Assembly: GCA_964398985.1 (NCBI GenBank)
Contig: CAYNOS010000034.1
Location: 1-24,988, forward strand
Length of the DNA: 24,988 nucleotides
Direction of reading: 5' to 3'
Source of the DNA: CAYMRL01 sp964398985
GTDB lineage: Bacteria > Deinococcota > Deinococci > Deinococcales > Trueperaceae
The notes beneath the pieces are model-generated. The model made no database searches. It saw only the letters and a list, made by a program, of their open reading frames with translations, and was not told the DNA's origin. The position numbers and the translations under genes are program-made. This document shows, one piece after another, positions 1-7,332 of this stretch. Position 1 is the first letter of the stretch. Each line of letters begins with the position of its first letter.

Positions 1-909
1 TTCGCCGCCGACCTGCTTGATCGTGTCCATGGTCGCCATCGCGAGGCCGGCGCCGTTGACCAGGCAGCCGATGTTGCCGTCGAGCTTGATGAACGAGAGG
101 CCGAACTTGCCGGCCTCGACCTCGGCCGGGTCCTCCTCGCTGAGGTCGCGCATCTCGACGACGTCCTGATGTCTGAAGAGGGCGTTGTTGTCGAAGCTCA
201 TCTTGCCGTCGAGCGCCATCACCTCACCGGACTTGGTGACGACCAGCGGGTTGACCTCGACCATGTCGGTGTCGAGCTCGGTCGCCAGCGCCGCGAGCGC
301 TTTGATGAAGCGCGCGCCGTTGCGGTGCGCGTCCCCGCTGAGACCGAGGCCGAAGGCGAGACGCCGAGCCTGGAAGTCGACGAGGCCCACCGCCGGATCG
401 ATGCTCTCGCGCAGGATCTTCTCCGGTGAGTGGGCCGCGACTTCCTCGATGTCCATGCCGCCCTCGGTAGACGCCATCACGACGTTCTGGCCGAGCGAGC
501 GATCCAGCACCACCGACAAGTAGAGCTCTCGCTCGATGTCGATGCCCTGCTCGACGTAGAGCCGGTTCACCTGTTTGCCCTCGGGGCCTGTCTGCACGGT
601 CACCAAGGTCGAGCCGAGCATGCGCTTGGCGAGCTCGCGGACTTGCTCCTCGGCCGCCTTGACCCCGCCCTTGAGCCCGGCCGTGACCACGTTGACGCCG
701 GCTACCTCCGGATGCTCGACGAAGCGACCCTTGCCGCGGCCGCCGGCGTGGATCTGCGACTTGACGACCACGACCTGATTGCCACTCGCCTCGACGAGCG
801 GGCGCACGGCTTCGACGGCCTCCTCGACGCTGTGGGCGACCTTGCCACGCGGCACCGCGATGCCGCGCTGCTTCATCAGCTCCTTGGCCTGATACTCGTG
901 AACCTTCAA
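1..909 (-). CDS. sucC: Succinate-CoA ligase (ADP-forming) subunit beta, partial
   Basis: Beta subunit of succinyl-CoA synthetase, the TCA-cycle enzyme that interconverts succinyl-CoA and succinate with ADP/ATP phosphorylation; it works with SucD, which usually lies just downstream and would be beyond the left edge. The first 303 codons are present (family about 385-390), ending in the window as ATMDTIKQVGGE. The N-terminus KVHEYQAKELMKQRGI is the classic SucC start and the ATP-grasp domain follows, with KSQIHAGGRGKG and ASTEGGMDIEEVA. The C-terminal CoA-ligase part begins near LVNGAGLAMATMD. I chose TTG at 909-907 because it gives the canonical N-terminus and lies 7 nt after a GGAGG (plus-strand CCTCC at 917-921); no ATG fits. 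This is a leadered gene, unlike many neighbours. Identification is firm; the 3' end is missing. Confidence 0.95.
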   Translation of the reverse strand, partial: MKVHEYQAKELMKQRGIAVPRGKVAHSVEEAVEAVRPLVEASGNQVVVVKSQIHAGGRGKGRFVEHPEVAGVNVVTAGLKGGVKAAEEQVRELAKRMLGSTLVTVQTGPEGKQVNRLYVEQGIDIERELYLSVVLDRSLGQNVVMASTEGGMDIEEVAAHSPEKILRESIDPAVGLVDFQARRLAFGLGLSGDAHRNGARFIKALAALATELDTDMVEVNPLVVTKSGEVMALDGKMSFDNNALFRHQDVVEMRDLSEEDPAEVEAGKFGLSFIKLDGNIGCLVNGAGLAMATMDTIKQVGGE

Positions 910-1128
910 CTCGTGACCTCCGAGGGGGACTGGCTACCGGCGCCGGCCGCCGTCAGCGGCCGGACAGGTGTCGGCGCCAACGTTACCGCGCTCCGGCGGC
1001 CCAAGGGCGGCCGTCGCGTCGCCGGTCGGCGACCGTTCGGTGGCGGCCGCGCGGCTAGGAAGGCGTCGGCAGCGGGCCGGGCGGCCCCGATAGTGATGGA
1101 ACCCGCGTCACGGTCGCGGCGACGCCTG
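910..1128. other. Divergent intergenic region sucC / mogA
   Basis: About 230 bp between divergent genes. It holds the sucC ribosome binding site at 917-921 and, at its right end, the mogA -10 element. I see no convincing -35, terminator or small gene. The middle is very GC-rich with short self-complementary GGCC/GCCGGC runs. Confidence 0.6.
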
Positions 1129-1134
1129 TAGATT
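1129..1134 (+). promoter_or_regulatory. -10 element of mogA (leaderless)
   Basis: TAGATT ends 6 nt before the ATG at 1141, so transcription should begin at or next to the start codon. No Shine-Dalgarno sequence and no clear -35. Confidence 0.6.
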
Positions 1135-1140
1135 CACGAC

Positions 1141-1641
1141 ATGGTACGCACCGCGATCCTGACCGTCAGCGACAAGGGCGCTGCGTTGTCACGGGAGGAC
1201 TCCTCGGCGCAGGCCATCAGGCAGGTGCTGAGCTCCGGCCCCTTCGTCGAGGTCGACTACCAACTGCTGCCCGACGAGCAGGCGATGATCCGCGCCAAGC
1301 TGCGGCTGTGGTGCGACCAGGGCAACATCGACCTGGTACTGACCACGGGCGGCACCGGCCTCGGTCTGCGCGACCGCACGCCGGAAGCCACGTCAGAGGT
1401 GATCGAGCGTCCGGTGCCCGGGATCGCCGAGGCGATCCGCGCCCACGGCGCGGTCAGCAACCCACATGCCTACCTGTCGCGAGGACTAGCCGGCGTCAGG
1501 CGCTCGACCTTGATCGTCAACCTGCCAGGCAGCCCGGAAGGAGCCGCGGACTCGCTGAAGGCCGTCCTCGGCCTGCTGCCGCACGCCATCGACGTGATCA
1601 GGGGCGAGGGGCGCGACGCGCCCAACGCGTGGCACGAGTGA
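1141..1641 (+). CDS. MogA/MoaB family molybdopterin biosynthesis protein
   Basis: A 166-aa protein of the MogA/MoaB family, which in molybdenum cofactor synthesis adenylylates molybdopterin before metal insertion. The N-terminus VRTAILTVSDKGA is the family opening strand. TTGGTGLGLRDRTPEA (about residues 63-78) is the conserved TGGTG-x-RD-TPEA substrate-binding motif, and LPGSPEGA near residue 125 is the second conserved loop. The length is typical of a single-domain MogA/MoaB. The ATG start is supported by a -10 element directly upstream and by alignment of the first strand. No other moco gene is in the window, so the MogA versus MoaB role cannot be decided from context. A DUF456 gene follows after 24 nt but seems to have its own promoter. 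Cytoplasmic. Confidence 0.9.
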   Translation: MVRTAILTVSDKGAALSREDSSAQAIRQVLSSGPFVEVDYQLLPDEQAMIRAKLRLWCDQGNIDLVLTTGGTGLGLRDRTPEATSEVIERPVPGIAEAIRAHGAVSNPHAYLSRGLAGVRRSTLIVNLPGSPEGAADSLKAVLGLLPHAIDVIRGEGRDAPNAWHE

Positions 1642-1652
1642 CGCCGGAGCGC

Positions 1653-1658
1653 TAACCT
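1653..1658 (+). promoter_or_regulatory. -10 element of DUF456 gene (leaderless)
   Basis: TAACCT lies 7 nt before the GTG at 1666 in the short gap after mogA. This suggests an internal promoter giving a leaderless transcript that may continue into lgt. Confidence 0.5.
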
Positions 1659-1665
1659 ACGCCAG

Positions 1666-2166
1666 GTGAGTCCGGTCCTGGCGAGCACCTTGGCTACCAT
1701 CTTGTTCTCGGCGTCGCTGGTGATCGCGGCCGCCGGTGTCGTCGTGCCGCTGCTGCCCGGCGTGCCGCTCGCCGCCATCGGCGCCGCGGCGGCGGCGCTC
1801 ATCGTCGGCGTCGAACGCTTCGGGATCGACGGGCTCGTGTACGTCGCGGTGTTGACGATCCTCTCGCAGCTCGTGGAGGTGGCCGGCACGTGGCTGGGGA
1901 GCAAGCACTACGGAGCCGGGCGAGCCGGACTGTGGGGCGGCGTGGTCGGCTCGCTCATCGGCGTGTTCGTGCTGCCGCCTTTCGGGTTCCTCATCGGCGC
2001 GCTGGCAGGCGCCACCGGCGCCGAGATGCTCGCGGGCCGCAGGCTCGAAGAGGCTTTCCGCTCAGGAGTGGGCGCGTTCGTGGGTACTCTGGGTGGGACG
2101 ATCGCGAAGCTCGTCATCGTGGTAGTCATGGGCATCGTGGTGTTCCCGCGGCTGTTCGGCGCGTGA
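1666..2166 (+). CDS. DUF456 family membrane protein
   Basis: A 166-aa integral membrane protein matching the DUF456 pattern: PLLPGVPLAAIG in the first hydrophobic stretch, GSKHYGAGRAGLWGGVVGSLIGVF in the middle, PPFGFLIGALAGATGAEMLAGR, and a final GTLGGTIAKLVIVVVMGI segment. About five hydrophobic segments cover nearly the whole chain, with Gly-rich motifs typical of packed helices. The GTG at 1666 is placed by the -10 TAACCT just upstream; no ribosome binding site is visible. Molecular function of the family is not established. It sits directly before lgt (26-nt gap), so the two may be co-transcribed, which hints at an envelope role but proves none. Confidence 0.85.
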   Translation: MSPVLASTLATILFSASLVIAAAGVVVPLLPGVPLAAIGAAAAALIVGVERFGIDGLVYVAVLTILSQLVEVAGTWLGSKHYGAGRAGLWGGVVGSLIGVFVLPPFGFLIGALAGATGAEMLAGRRLEEAFRSGVGAFVGTLGGTIAKLVIVVVMGIVVFPRLFGA

Positions 2167-2180
2167 CAGCCAGCCGCGAC

Positions 2181-2186
2181 GAGGAG
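2181..2186 (+). promoter_or_regulatory. Ribosome binding site of lgt
   Basis: GAGGAG six nt before the ATG at 2193. It marks lgt as an operon-internal, SD-initiated gene, in contrast to the leaderless genes around it. Confidence 0.7.
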
Positions 2187-2192
2187 TTCTAG

Positions 2193-3146
2193 ATGGACCC
2201 GATAATGGTGCAGGTCGGTCCCCTGGCGATTCGCTGGTACGGTTTCCTGATCGCTCTGGCGGTGCTGCTGGGAGCCTTGTGGGCTCTCAGGTTGGCGTCC
2301 AGGCGCGGTCTCGATCCGGAGAAGCTGCTCGACATGGCGTTGTGGCTGGTGCTGGCCGGCGTCATCGGTGCCCGCATCGGGTACGTGTTGACCAGTCCCA
2401 GCGCCTACTTCGGCCCGGGCGGCAACTGGGTCGACGCGTTCAAGGTCTGGGAGGGCGGCGTCAGCATCCACGGCGCGGTCGTCGGCGTGCTGATCGCGAT
2501 GTGGTTCTACGCTCGCCGTCACGGCCTCAACATGTGGTCGTACCTGGACATCCTCGTCCCCTTAGGAGCCCTCGGGATCATGGGCGGACGCATCGGCAAC
2601 TTCATGAACGGTACCGACACCGGCGGCCGCCTGACAGACTGGGCCATCGGCTTCACCTGGCCCGAACCCGGCACCCCGTTCCTGGGCGGCTTCGGCAAGT
2701 TCCTCTTCGGCGACAACCTGTGGCAGTTCGGCCCGCCCGTCTGCTTCGCGGTCCCTGCGGGCGAGCCGTGCGTGGTTCACCTGACGCAGATGTACGGCTT
2801 CGCCGTCGGGTTCATCCTGCTGTTCGTGGCGCTGTGGGCGTTGGCCGGCAAGCGTGCGCCGGGCTTCGTGTTCTGGACCTTCGTGCTGTGGTACTCGGTG
2901 CTGCGCAGCGTGATCGAGGAGCCCTTCCGCGACAACCCGCTCGGCTGGGAGATCTACCTCGACACCTCGGGAGGCGTCGGCCTGTTCACCATCACCCAAC
3001 TCGCCAGCTTCGTGATCGTGCTGATCGCCGTCTACATGCTCCTGACGCTGCCCGAAGACGGGGCGCGCTCGGTCAAGGCGACCGCCACGCCCGCCAACAA
3101 GGTGGCGGCCCCGACCAAGAAGGCCCCTGCCGGGACCCGCGACTAA
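2193..3146 (+). CDS. lgt: Prolipoprotein diacylglyceryl transferase
   Basis: Transfers diacylglycerol from phosphatidylglycerol to the lipobox cysteine of prolipoproteins, the first step of lipoprotein maturation in the cytoplasmic membrane. The 317-aa chain opens with IRWYGFLIALAVLLGALWAL, the first membrane helix with the family's R-W/Y-Y-G motif. The signature GGRIGNFMNGTDTGGR (about 130-145) carries the essential Arg, and VSIHGAVVG near residue 93 holds the conserved His. Downstream RSVIEEPFRDNP is the usual C-terminal motif. The last 25 residues are an Ala/Lys/Thr-rich cytoplasmic-looking tail not needed for the family fold. The ATG has a GAGGAG site. Its stop codon abuts the GTG of the GlmU-like gene, so the two are translationally coupled. 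Confidence 0.96.
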   Translation: MDPIMVQVGPLAIRWYGFLIALAVLLGALWALRLASRRGLDPEKLLDMALWLVLAGVIGARIGYVLTSPSAYFGPGGNWVDAFKVWEGGVSIHGAVVGVLIAMWFYARRHGLNMWSYLDILVPLGALGIMGGRIGNFMNGTDTGGRLTDWAIGFTWPEPGTPFLGGFGKFLFGDNLWQFGPPVCFAVPAGEPCVVHLTQMYGFAVGFILLFVALWALAGKRAPGFVFWTFVLWYSVLRSVIEEPFRDNPLGWEIYLDTSGGVGLFTITQLASFVIVLIAVYMLLTLPEDGARSVKATATPANKVAAPTKKAPAGTRD

Positions 3147-4136
3147 GTGCCCGAGAAGGCCGCCGCCATTCCCCCGTTCCACGCCCTGGTGCTGGCCGCC
3201 GGCCAGGGGACCCGGATGCGCTCGCAGCTCCCCAAGGTGCTGCACGAAGCTGCCGGCAAGCCCCTGATAGCCCACGTGCTGGCGGCGCTGGCGCCGCTAC
3301 GACCGCTTCGCACGCTGGTGGTGATCGGCCATGGAGCCCCGGCCGTGAAGGCCGCGCTCGCCGGCCATGGCGTCGAGTTCGTGATCCAGGAACAGCAGTT
3401 GGGCACCGGGCACGCGCTGCTGACGGCGGCAGCCATGCTGGAGCCGCTCGAGGTGCCGCTGCTGGTGCTGGCAGGCGACGGACCGCTGCTTAAGAGCGCC
3501 ACGCTCGCCGAGCTCATCCGCACACGCACCGCCGGACTCGGCATGAGCGTGCTGACTGCCGAGGTCCCCGATCCCTCGGGGTTGGGCCGCATCGTGCGCG
3601 GCAAGGATGGCGAGCTGGTGGCGATCGTGGAGGAGAAGGACGCCGACCCCGCTCAACGCCTCCTGCGCGAGATCAACACCGGCATCCTCGCCTTCGACAG
3701 CGACGTGTTCGACTTCGCGCGGCGCTTGCGCCCCAACAACGCCGCCGGCGAGTACTACATCACCGACCTCGTGGAGCTCTACCTCGCGGCGGGCCGCAGG
3801 GTCGACGCTGTCGTCGCTCGCGATCCCGAGGAGGCGCTGGCCGTCAACGATCGCGAGCAGCTCGCCAGGGTCTCGCGCATCCTGGCCGACCGCGTCAGGC
3901 GCGCTCTCATGCGGGGCGGCGTGACGTTGCTCGAGCCCGAGACGGTATTCGTCGACGAGCAGGTGAGGCTCGGGCGCGACGTGGTGCTCGAGCAGGGGGT
4001 GGTCCTCCGCGGCGACACGGTCGTCGAGGACGGGGCGCGCATCGGCGCCTACAGCGTGTTGCGCGACTGCACGGTCGCAGCAGGCGTCGACGTCCAGGCG
4101 CACACGGTGGCGACAGGGCGCGTCTTTCAGAACTAG
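3147..4136 (+). CDS. glmU: GlmU-type UDP-GlcNAc pyrophosphorylase, acetyltransferase domain missing
   Basis: N-terminal half of GlmU, the enzyme that makes UDP-GlcNAc for peptidoglycan. The uridylyltransferase domain is intact: LAAGQGTRMRSQLPK (16-30), QLGTGHALLTAA (84-95), LAGDGPLL with metal-ligand Asp111, VEEKDA (161-166), EINTGI (175-180), GEYYITDLVEL (201-211) and LAVND (231-235). A few hexapeptide-repeat turns of the left-handed beta-helix follow (about 260-325), then the protein stops at 329 aa, whereas bifunctional GlmU has about 450-460. All acetyltransferase active-site residues, which in E. coli lie at or after Arg333, are absent. Only 26 nt separate the stop from carA, so this is a deletion or a natural short form, not a frameshift with the remainder downstream. 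The GTG start directly follows the lgt stop. Acetylation of GlcN-1-P would need another enzyme. Confidence 0.88.
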   Translation: MPEKAAAIPPFHALVLAAGQGTRMRSQLPKVLHEAAGKPLIAHVLAALAPLRPLRTLVVIGHGAPAVKAALAGHGVEFVIQEQQLGTGHALLTAAAMLEPLEVPLLVLAGDGPLLKSATLAELIRTRTAGLGMSVLTAEVPDPSGLGRIVRGKDGELVAIVEEKDADPAQRLLREINTGILAFDSDVFDFARRLRPNNAAGEYYITDLVELYLAAGRRVDAVVARDPEEALAVNDREQLARVSRILADRVRRALMRGGVTLLEPETVFVDEQVRLGRDVVLEQGVVLRGDTVVEDGARIGAYSVLRDCTVAAGVDVQAHTVATGRVFQN

Positions 4137-4143
4137 CGGAGCG

Positions 4144-4152
4144 TGCTACAGT
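4144..4152 (+). promoter_or_regulatory. Extended -10 of carA
   Basis: TGCTACAGT is an extended -10 (TGnTANNNT) ending 10 nt before the carA ATG. It predicts a leader of only about 3 nt. A weak -35-like CTTTCA is at 4124-4129. Confidence 0.5.
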
Positions 4153-4162
4153 TCTGCGCGGT

Positions 4163-5308
4163 ATGCCGCTCTTGGACAAACCACCCGCCGTGCTGGCCCT
4201 CGAGGACGGGACCGTCTACTACGGTTACGCGTTCGGCGCCACCGGCAAGTCGGTGGGCGAGATCGTGTTCAACACCTCGATGACGGGCTACCAGGAGATC
4301 CTCACCGATCCCAGCTACCACGGCCAGATCGTCACGATGACCTACCCGCACATCGGCAACTACGGGGTGAGCGTCTACGACATGGAGTCCAACCGCCCTT
4401 ACGCGCGCGGCTTCATCGTCAGGGAGTTCAGTCGGGTCGCTTCCAACCACCGCGCCAACCAGGACCTCCGGTCGTTCATGGAGCAGCACGACATCGTCGG
4501 CATCGAAGGCATCGACACCCGCGCGCTGACGCGCCGGCTGCGCGTCGGAGGGGTCGTCAAGGGCGTCATCTACCACGGCGCCACCGACGACGAGCTCGAG
4601 GCCCAGCTGGTCCAGGAAGCCAAGGACCACGAGGACATCGACGGCCGCGACATGACTCCGGAAGTCACCACGCCCCTGCCGTACGCGCGGCCGACGTTCC
4701 GCGCCGATCCGCGGGTGGTCGTCATCGACTTCGGCATCAAGCACTCGATCGTCTACAAGCTCGAGCAGGCCGGAGCCGAGGTGATCGTGGTCCCGGCGCA
4801 GACGAGCCCGGCGCAGATCATGGCGCTCGATCCCTACGGCCTGGTGATCTCCAACGGCCCGGGTGACCCCGGGGGGCCGCGTTACGCGCATGACACCGTT
4901 TGGCAACTGCTGGGCCTGCTTCCGACCTACGGGATCTGCCTCGGCCACCAGCTGCTGGGTCTGGCGGTGGGCGGCCGTACGTACAAGCTCAAGCACGGGC
5001 ATCACGGAGCCAACACGCCGGTCAAGAACCTCGTCACCGGCGAGGTCGAGATCACCAGTCAGAACCACAACTACGCCGTCGATGTCGCGTCGATCCCCGG
5101 CGGCCAGTTCGTGGCCACCCACATCAACCTCAACGACGGCACCAACGAAGGCATGGCGCACGCGCGCTACCCGGTGTTCAGCGTCCAGTACCACCCCGAA
5201 GCCAGCCCCGGACCGCACGACTCCGGCTACCTGTTCAGGCGTTTCATCGAAGAGGTGAACGCGTTCGAGGGCGCTACGTCGCTGCCGCTCACCACGGCCG
5301 GCATCTAG
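4163..5308 (+). CDS. carA: Carbamoyl-phosphate synthase small (glutaminase) subunit
   Basis: Glutamine amidotransferase subunit of carbamoyl-phosphate synthase; it hydrolyses glutamine and channels ammonia to CarB for arginine and pyrimidine synthesis. The 381-aa protein has the CarA N-terminal domain (ALEDGTVYYGYAFGA, GEIVFNTSMTGYQEILTDPSY, GIDTRALTRRLR) and a C-terminal class I amidotransferase domain: SNGPGDP (230-236), GICLGHQLLGLA with nucleophile Cys259, and QYHPEASPGPHD with His344 and Glu346. Length and motif order are normal. The start is the first ATG after an extended -10 and matches the family N-terminus; no good ribosome binding site is present. carB is not adjacent. The gene converges with dtd across 21 nt with no obvious terminator. 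Confidence 0.97.
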   Translation: MPLLDKPPAVLALEDGTVYYGYAFGATGKSVGEIVFNTSMTGYQEILTDPSYHGQIVTMTYPHIGNYGVSVYDMESNRPYARGFIVREFSRVASNHRANQDLRSFMEQHDIVGIEGIDTRALTRRLRVGGVVKGVIYHGATDDELEAQLVQEAKDHEDIDGRDMTPEVTTPLPYARPTFRADPRVVVIDFGIKHSIVYKLEQAGAEVIVVPAQTSPAQIMALDPYGLVISNGPGDPGGPRYAHDTVWQLLGLLPTYGICLGHQLLGLAVGGRTYKLKHGHHGANTPVKNLVTGEVEITSQNHNYAVDVASIPGGQFVATHINLNDGTNEGMAHARYPVFSVQYHPEASPGPHDSGYLFRRFIEEVNAFEGATSLPLTTAGI

Positions 5309-5329
5309 GCGGGGCTCAAACCGCTCGCG

Positions 5330-5806
5330 TCACAGCTCGTCGGTGTCCAGCCACAACGTGATCGGCCCGTCGTTGACGAGCTCGACCTCCATGTGCTGCC
5401 CGAAACGGCCCGTGCGGACCGGGAGCCCCGAGTGCTCCAGGCGCTCGGCGAACCGCCGGTAGAGCGCCTCGGCCAGCTCGGGAGGGGCGGCGCGCGAGAA
5501 GCCGGGGCGGTTGCCGCTTCGCAGGTCGCCATAGAGAGTGAACTGGCTGACCACCAAGCAGCTGCCGCCGACCTGCGAGACCGACAGGTTGACCTTGCCG
5601 TCGGCGTCGCCGAAGATGCGCAGCCTCGACACCTTGTCGGCCAGCCGCTCGCAGGTCGCGACGTCATCGGAGGGCCCGACGCCGAGCAGGATCAGCAGCC
5701 CCTGGGCGATCGCAGCCACCTCCACGCCGTGCCCGGGAGCAGCCGAGCCGCCCTCGCCGGCGATGCGAACCGCCGCGCGGCTCACCCGCTGGACCAGCGC
5801 TCTCAC
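5330..5806 (-). CDS. dtd: D-aminoacyl-tRNA deacylase
   Basis: Removes D-amino acids mischarged on tRNA. The 158-aa protein has the family's signature SQFTLYGDLRSGNRPGFSRAAPP segment and the Gly-cis-Pro loop VNDGPITLWLD near the C-terminus. I chose GTG at 5806-5804 because it gives the standard N-terminus RALVQRVSRAAVRI and leaves a 13-nt gap after the upstream UDG stop; a longer reading from 5848 would overlap the UDG gene and add 14 non-conserved residues. It is the last gene of the minus-strand run recN, zinc ribbon, 128-aa gene, UDG, dtd, suggesting co-expression with repair and quality-control functions. Cytoplasmic. Confidence 0.95.
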   Translation of the reverse strand: MRALVQRVSRAAVRIAGEGGSAAPGHGVEVAAIAQGLLILLGVGPSDDVATCERLADKVSRLRIFGDADGKVNLSVSQVGGSCLVVSQFTLYGDLRSGNRPGFSRAAPPELAEALYRRFAERLEHSGLPVRTGRFGQHMEVELVNDGPITLWLDTDEL

Positions 5807-5819
5807 GGCGACGCGCCGC

Positions 5820-6434
5820 TCAGAAGAGAGCTTCCTGCCTTGGAGCATTCGGCGTCACGCCGCGCGACTTGGCCGGTAGCCCCGCGAGCAGCGCCTTGAG
5901 GGCCTGGACATCCTCCCAGGTCTGCCACTTGGGCGCTCCCTTCTCGCGGCTGGCGTTCCTGAGCAGATAGGCGGGGTGGTAGAGAGGGAAGACCGACAGG
6001 CCGTTCCACGCGAACACGCGCCCGTGCGTCTTGGTGATGCCGTCGGTGGTGTTCAGGAAGTACTGCGTCGGCACGTTGCCCAAGGTGGCGATGACCTGCG
6101 GCGATACCGCGGCGATCTGAGCGAGCAGCAGTTCCTCGCTGGCCTTGATCTCTTCGGGCTTGGGGTTGCGGTTGCCGGGCGGGCGGAACTTGACGATGTT
6201 GGTGATGTAGATCTCGTCGCGGGAGATGCCGACCGACGCGAAGACCTTGTCGAGCAGTTGGCCGGCGCGCCCCACGAAGGGCCGGCCGCTGAGGTCCTCG
6301 TCCTCACCCGGCGCCTCGCCGATCACCATCAAGCGAGCGTCGGGATCCCCCTCCCCGAACACGAGGTTGTCCGACAACTCGGCCAGGGCCGGCGGCTTCA
6401 CGGCGGCCCGCCGTCTCAGTTCCGACAACGTCAC
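5820..6434 (-). CDS. Family 4-like uracil-DNA glycosylase lacking Fe-S cysteines
   Basis: Uracil-DNA glycosylase superfamily member, predicted to excise uracil from DNA in base-excision repair. Over 204 aa it shows the family 4 layout: VFGEGDPDARLMVIGEAPGEDED (motif 1, GEAPGEDED at 39-47), SGRPFVGRAGQLLDKV (49-64), YITNIVKFRPPGNRNP (76-91), LGNVPTQYFL, and HPAYLLRN (153-160). Family 4 enzymes normally bind a 4Fe-4S cluster through four Cys: two in an N-terminal CxxC-like motif, one in K-C-RPPGNR and one in K-A-C. Here these places read VKPPALA, K-F-RPPGNR and K-A-S, and the whole protein contains no cysteine. Start GTG at 6434, 19 nt after the upstream stop; the ribosome binding site is poor. 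Activity is inferred from motifs only. Confidence 0.88.
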   Translation of the reverse strand: MTLSELRRRAAVKPPALAELSDNLVFGEGDPDARLMVIGEAPGEDEDLSGRPFVGRAGQLLDKVFASVGISRDEIYITNIVKFRPPGNRNPKPEEIKASEELLLAQIAAVSPQVIATLGNVPTQYFLNTTDGITKTHGRVFAWNGLSVFPLYHPAYLLRNASREKGAPKWQTWEDVQALKALLAGLPAKSRGVTPNAPRQEALF

Positions 6435-6453
6435 GGCTTCCCGACCTCGGTCC

Positions 6454-6840
6454 TCAGGTGCTGAGGGCGCCCTGGTTCGAGGTCGAGCGCAGGCTGCGGA
6501 CCTCGCGCCGGACCTTCGGCTCGAGCCCGATCATCAGGAAGAAGTTCTCGAGCGCGTTCTCGCGCCCCTTGATCTCGATGTGGTTCTCGTCTTCGGAGCC
6601 GGTTACGAACGGCAGCTCCTGATAGGCCTTGAGGGCTTCCTGAACGACCTCGCTCGGGCTCATCGTCTCGGCGAGCTCGGAGAGGTGCGCGTACACGCTA
6701 CGACGAGCCTCCGCGTGGCGGCGGAACGCGTCGGGGTTGTCCGTTTCGGTGGCAAGAAGGAGGTCCTGCTTGGCGATCCGCCGATAGTGCTTCAGTCCCC
6801 GCTGGATCTCCTCGCTGGTCAGCACCACCTTGACTTCCAT
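6454..6840 (-). CDS. Hypothetical 128-aa protein in the repair gene run
   Basis: I do not recognise this protein. It is 128 aa, highly charged, without Cys or Trp, and looks mostly helical: residues 9-55 (SEEIQRGLKHYRRIAKQDLL and onward) and 60-75 (SPSEVVQEALKAYQEL) read as amphipathic helices. No signal peptide or membrane segment is visible. The ATG at 6840 is supported by AAGGAG six nt upstream. Third-position GC is high like its neighbours, which supports coding. It lies between a zinc-ribbon gene and a UDG gene on the same strand, 19 nt before the latter, so a link to nucleic-acid metabolism is possible but unproven. A hairpin terminator lies between it and the zinc-ribbon gene, so it probably has its own promoter, which I could not identify. 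Confidence 0.8.
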   Translation of the reverse strand: MEVKVVLTSEEIQRGLKHYRRIAKQDLLLATETDNPDAFRRHAEARRSVYAHLSELAETMSPSEVVQEALKAYQELPFVTGSEDENHIEIKGRENALENFFLMIGLEPKVRREVRSLRSTSNQGALST

Positions 6841-6924
6841 GTCGTCTCCTTCCGGACCGTGAGCGGCTTCGCTGCCACTGACGGCCCTTGCATCCGTGGA
6901 CTTGGGGGAGTGCCTAAAGCAGAA

Positions 6925-6947
6925 CGCGACCGGCGGCACCGGTCGCG
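6925..6947 (-). terminator. Rho-independent terminator after the zinc-ribbon gene
   Basis: Perfect 9-bp inverted repeat CGCGACCGG / CCGGTCGCG with a 5-nt loop. Reading the minus strand it is followed by TTCTGCTTT. It lies 38 nt beyond the zinc-ribbon stop codon and before the 128-aa gene. Confidence 0.75.
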
Positions 6948-6985
6948 TCCAAGACGACGATCGCGGTCGCTCCCAGCGGTGAGGA

Positions 6986-7249
6986 TCATGCCTTCATGCT
7001 CCTGAACGGGACCGGCGGGCCGGCCGACTCTGGCCCGCGGTCGCGATCCCCGGTCCGGAGACGAGAGCCGTCGCGTTCCAGCAGGTCGCCGGTGGCGCGC
7101 TGCAACTCGGCCAGCGCCTCGGAGTCCGACCGGTAGCCGCAGTTTCCGCACTCGAGCTCTTCGAAGCCCTCCGAGTAGTGATAGGTGATCGTCTCCAGGC
7201 TGCCGCAGTTCGGACAGGGGGTCTGTTCTCGAAACCCTTCAGCGTCCAC
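6986..7249 (-). CDS. Small zinc-ribbon protein (87 aa)
   Basis: A short protein with two CxxC knuckles, PCPNCGS (Cys12, Cys15) and ECGNCGYRSD (Cys34, Cys37), separated by about 18 residues including TITYHYSEGFEEL; this is the pattern of a rubredoxin-like zinc ribbon. The remaining 45 residues are charged and Pro/Arg-rich, without a recognised domain. I prefer GTG at 7249 because GGGAGG lies 8 nt upstream and a -10 TAGACT at 7281-7276 would start transcription inside the alternative, eight-codon-longer reading from GTG 7273. It follows recN by 83 nt and is closed by a hairpin terminator. Zinc binding is inferred; the function is unknown. Confidence 0.75.
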   Translation of the reverse strand: MDAEGFREQTPCPNCGSLETITYHYSEGFEELECGNCGYRSDSEALAELQRATGDLLERDGSRLRTGDRDRGPESAGPPVPFRSMKA

Positions 7250-7275
7250 CGCCGCAACCTCCCAACCTGTCACCG

Positions 7276-7281
7276 AGTCTA
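7276..7281 (-). promoter_or_regulatory. -10 element of the zinc-ribbon gene
   Basis: TAGACT on the minus strand, only 2 nt before GTG 7273 but about 26 nt before GTG 7249. The predicted transcript start near 7269 leaves a leader of about 20 nt containing GGGAGG (plus-strand CCTCCC at 7258-7263). Confidence 0.45.
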
Positions 7282-7332
7282 GCGCAAGCGCACGCAGCGT
7301 TGGTGTGCTTTGGAGTCGGTCCCGGTACCGGC

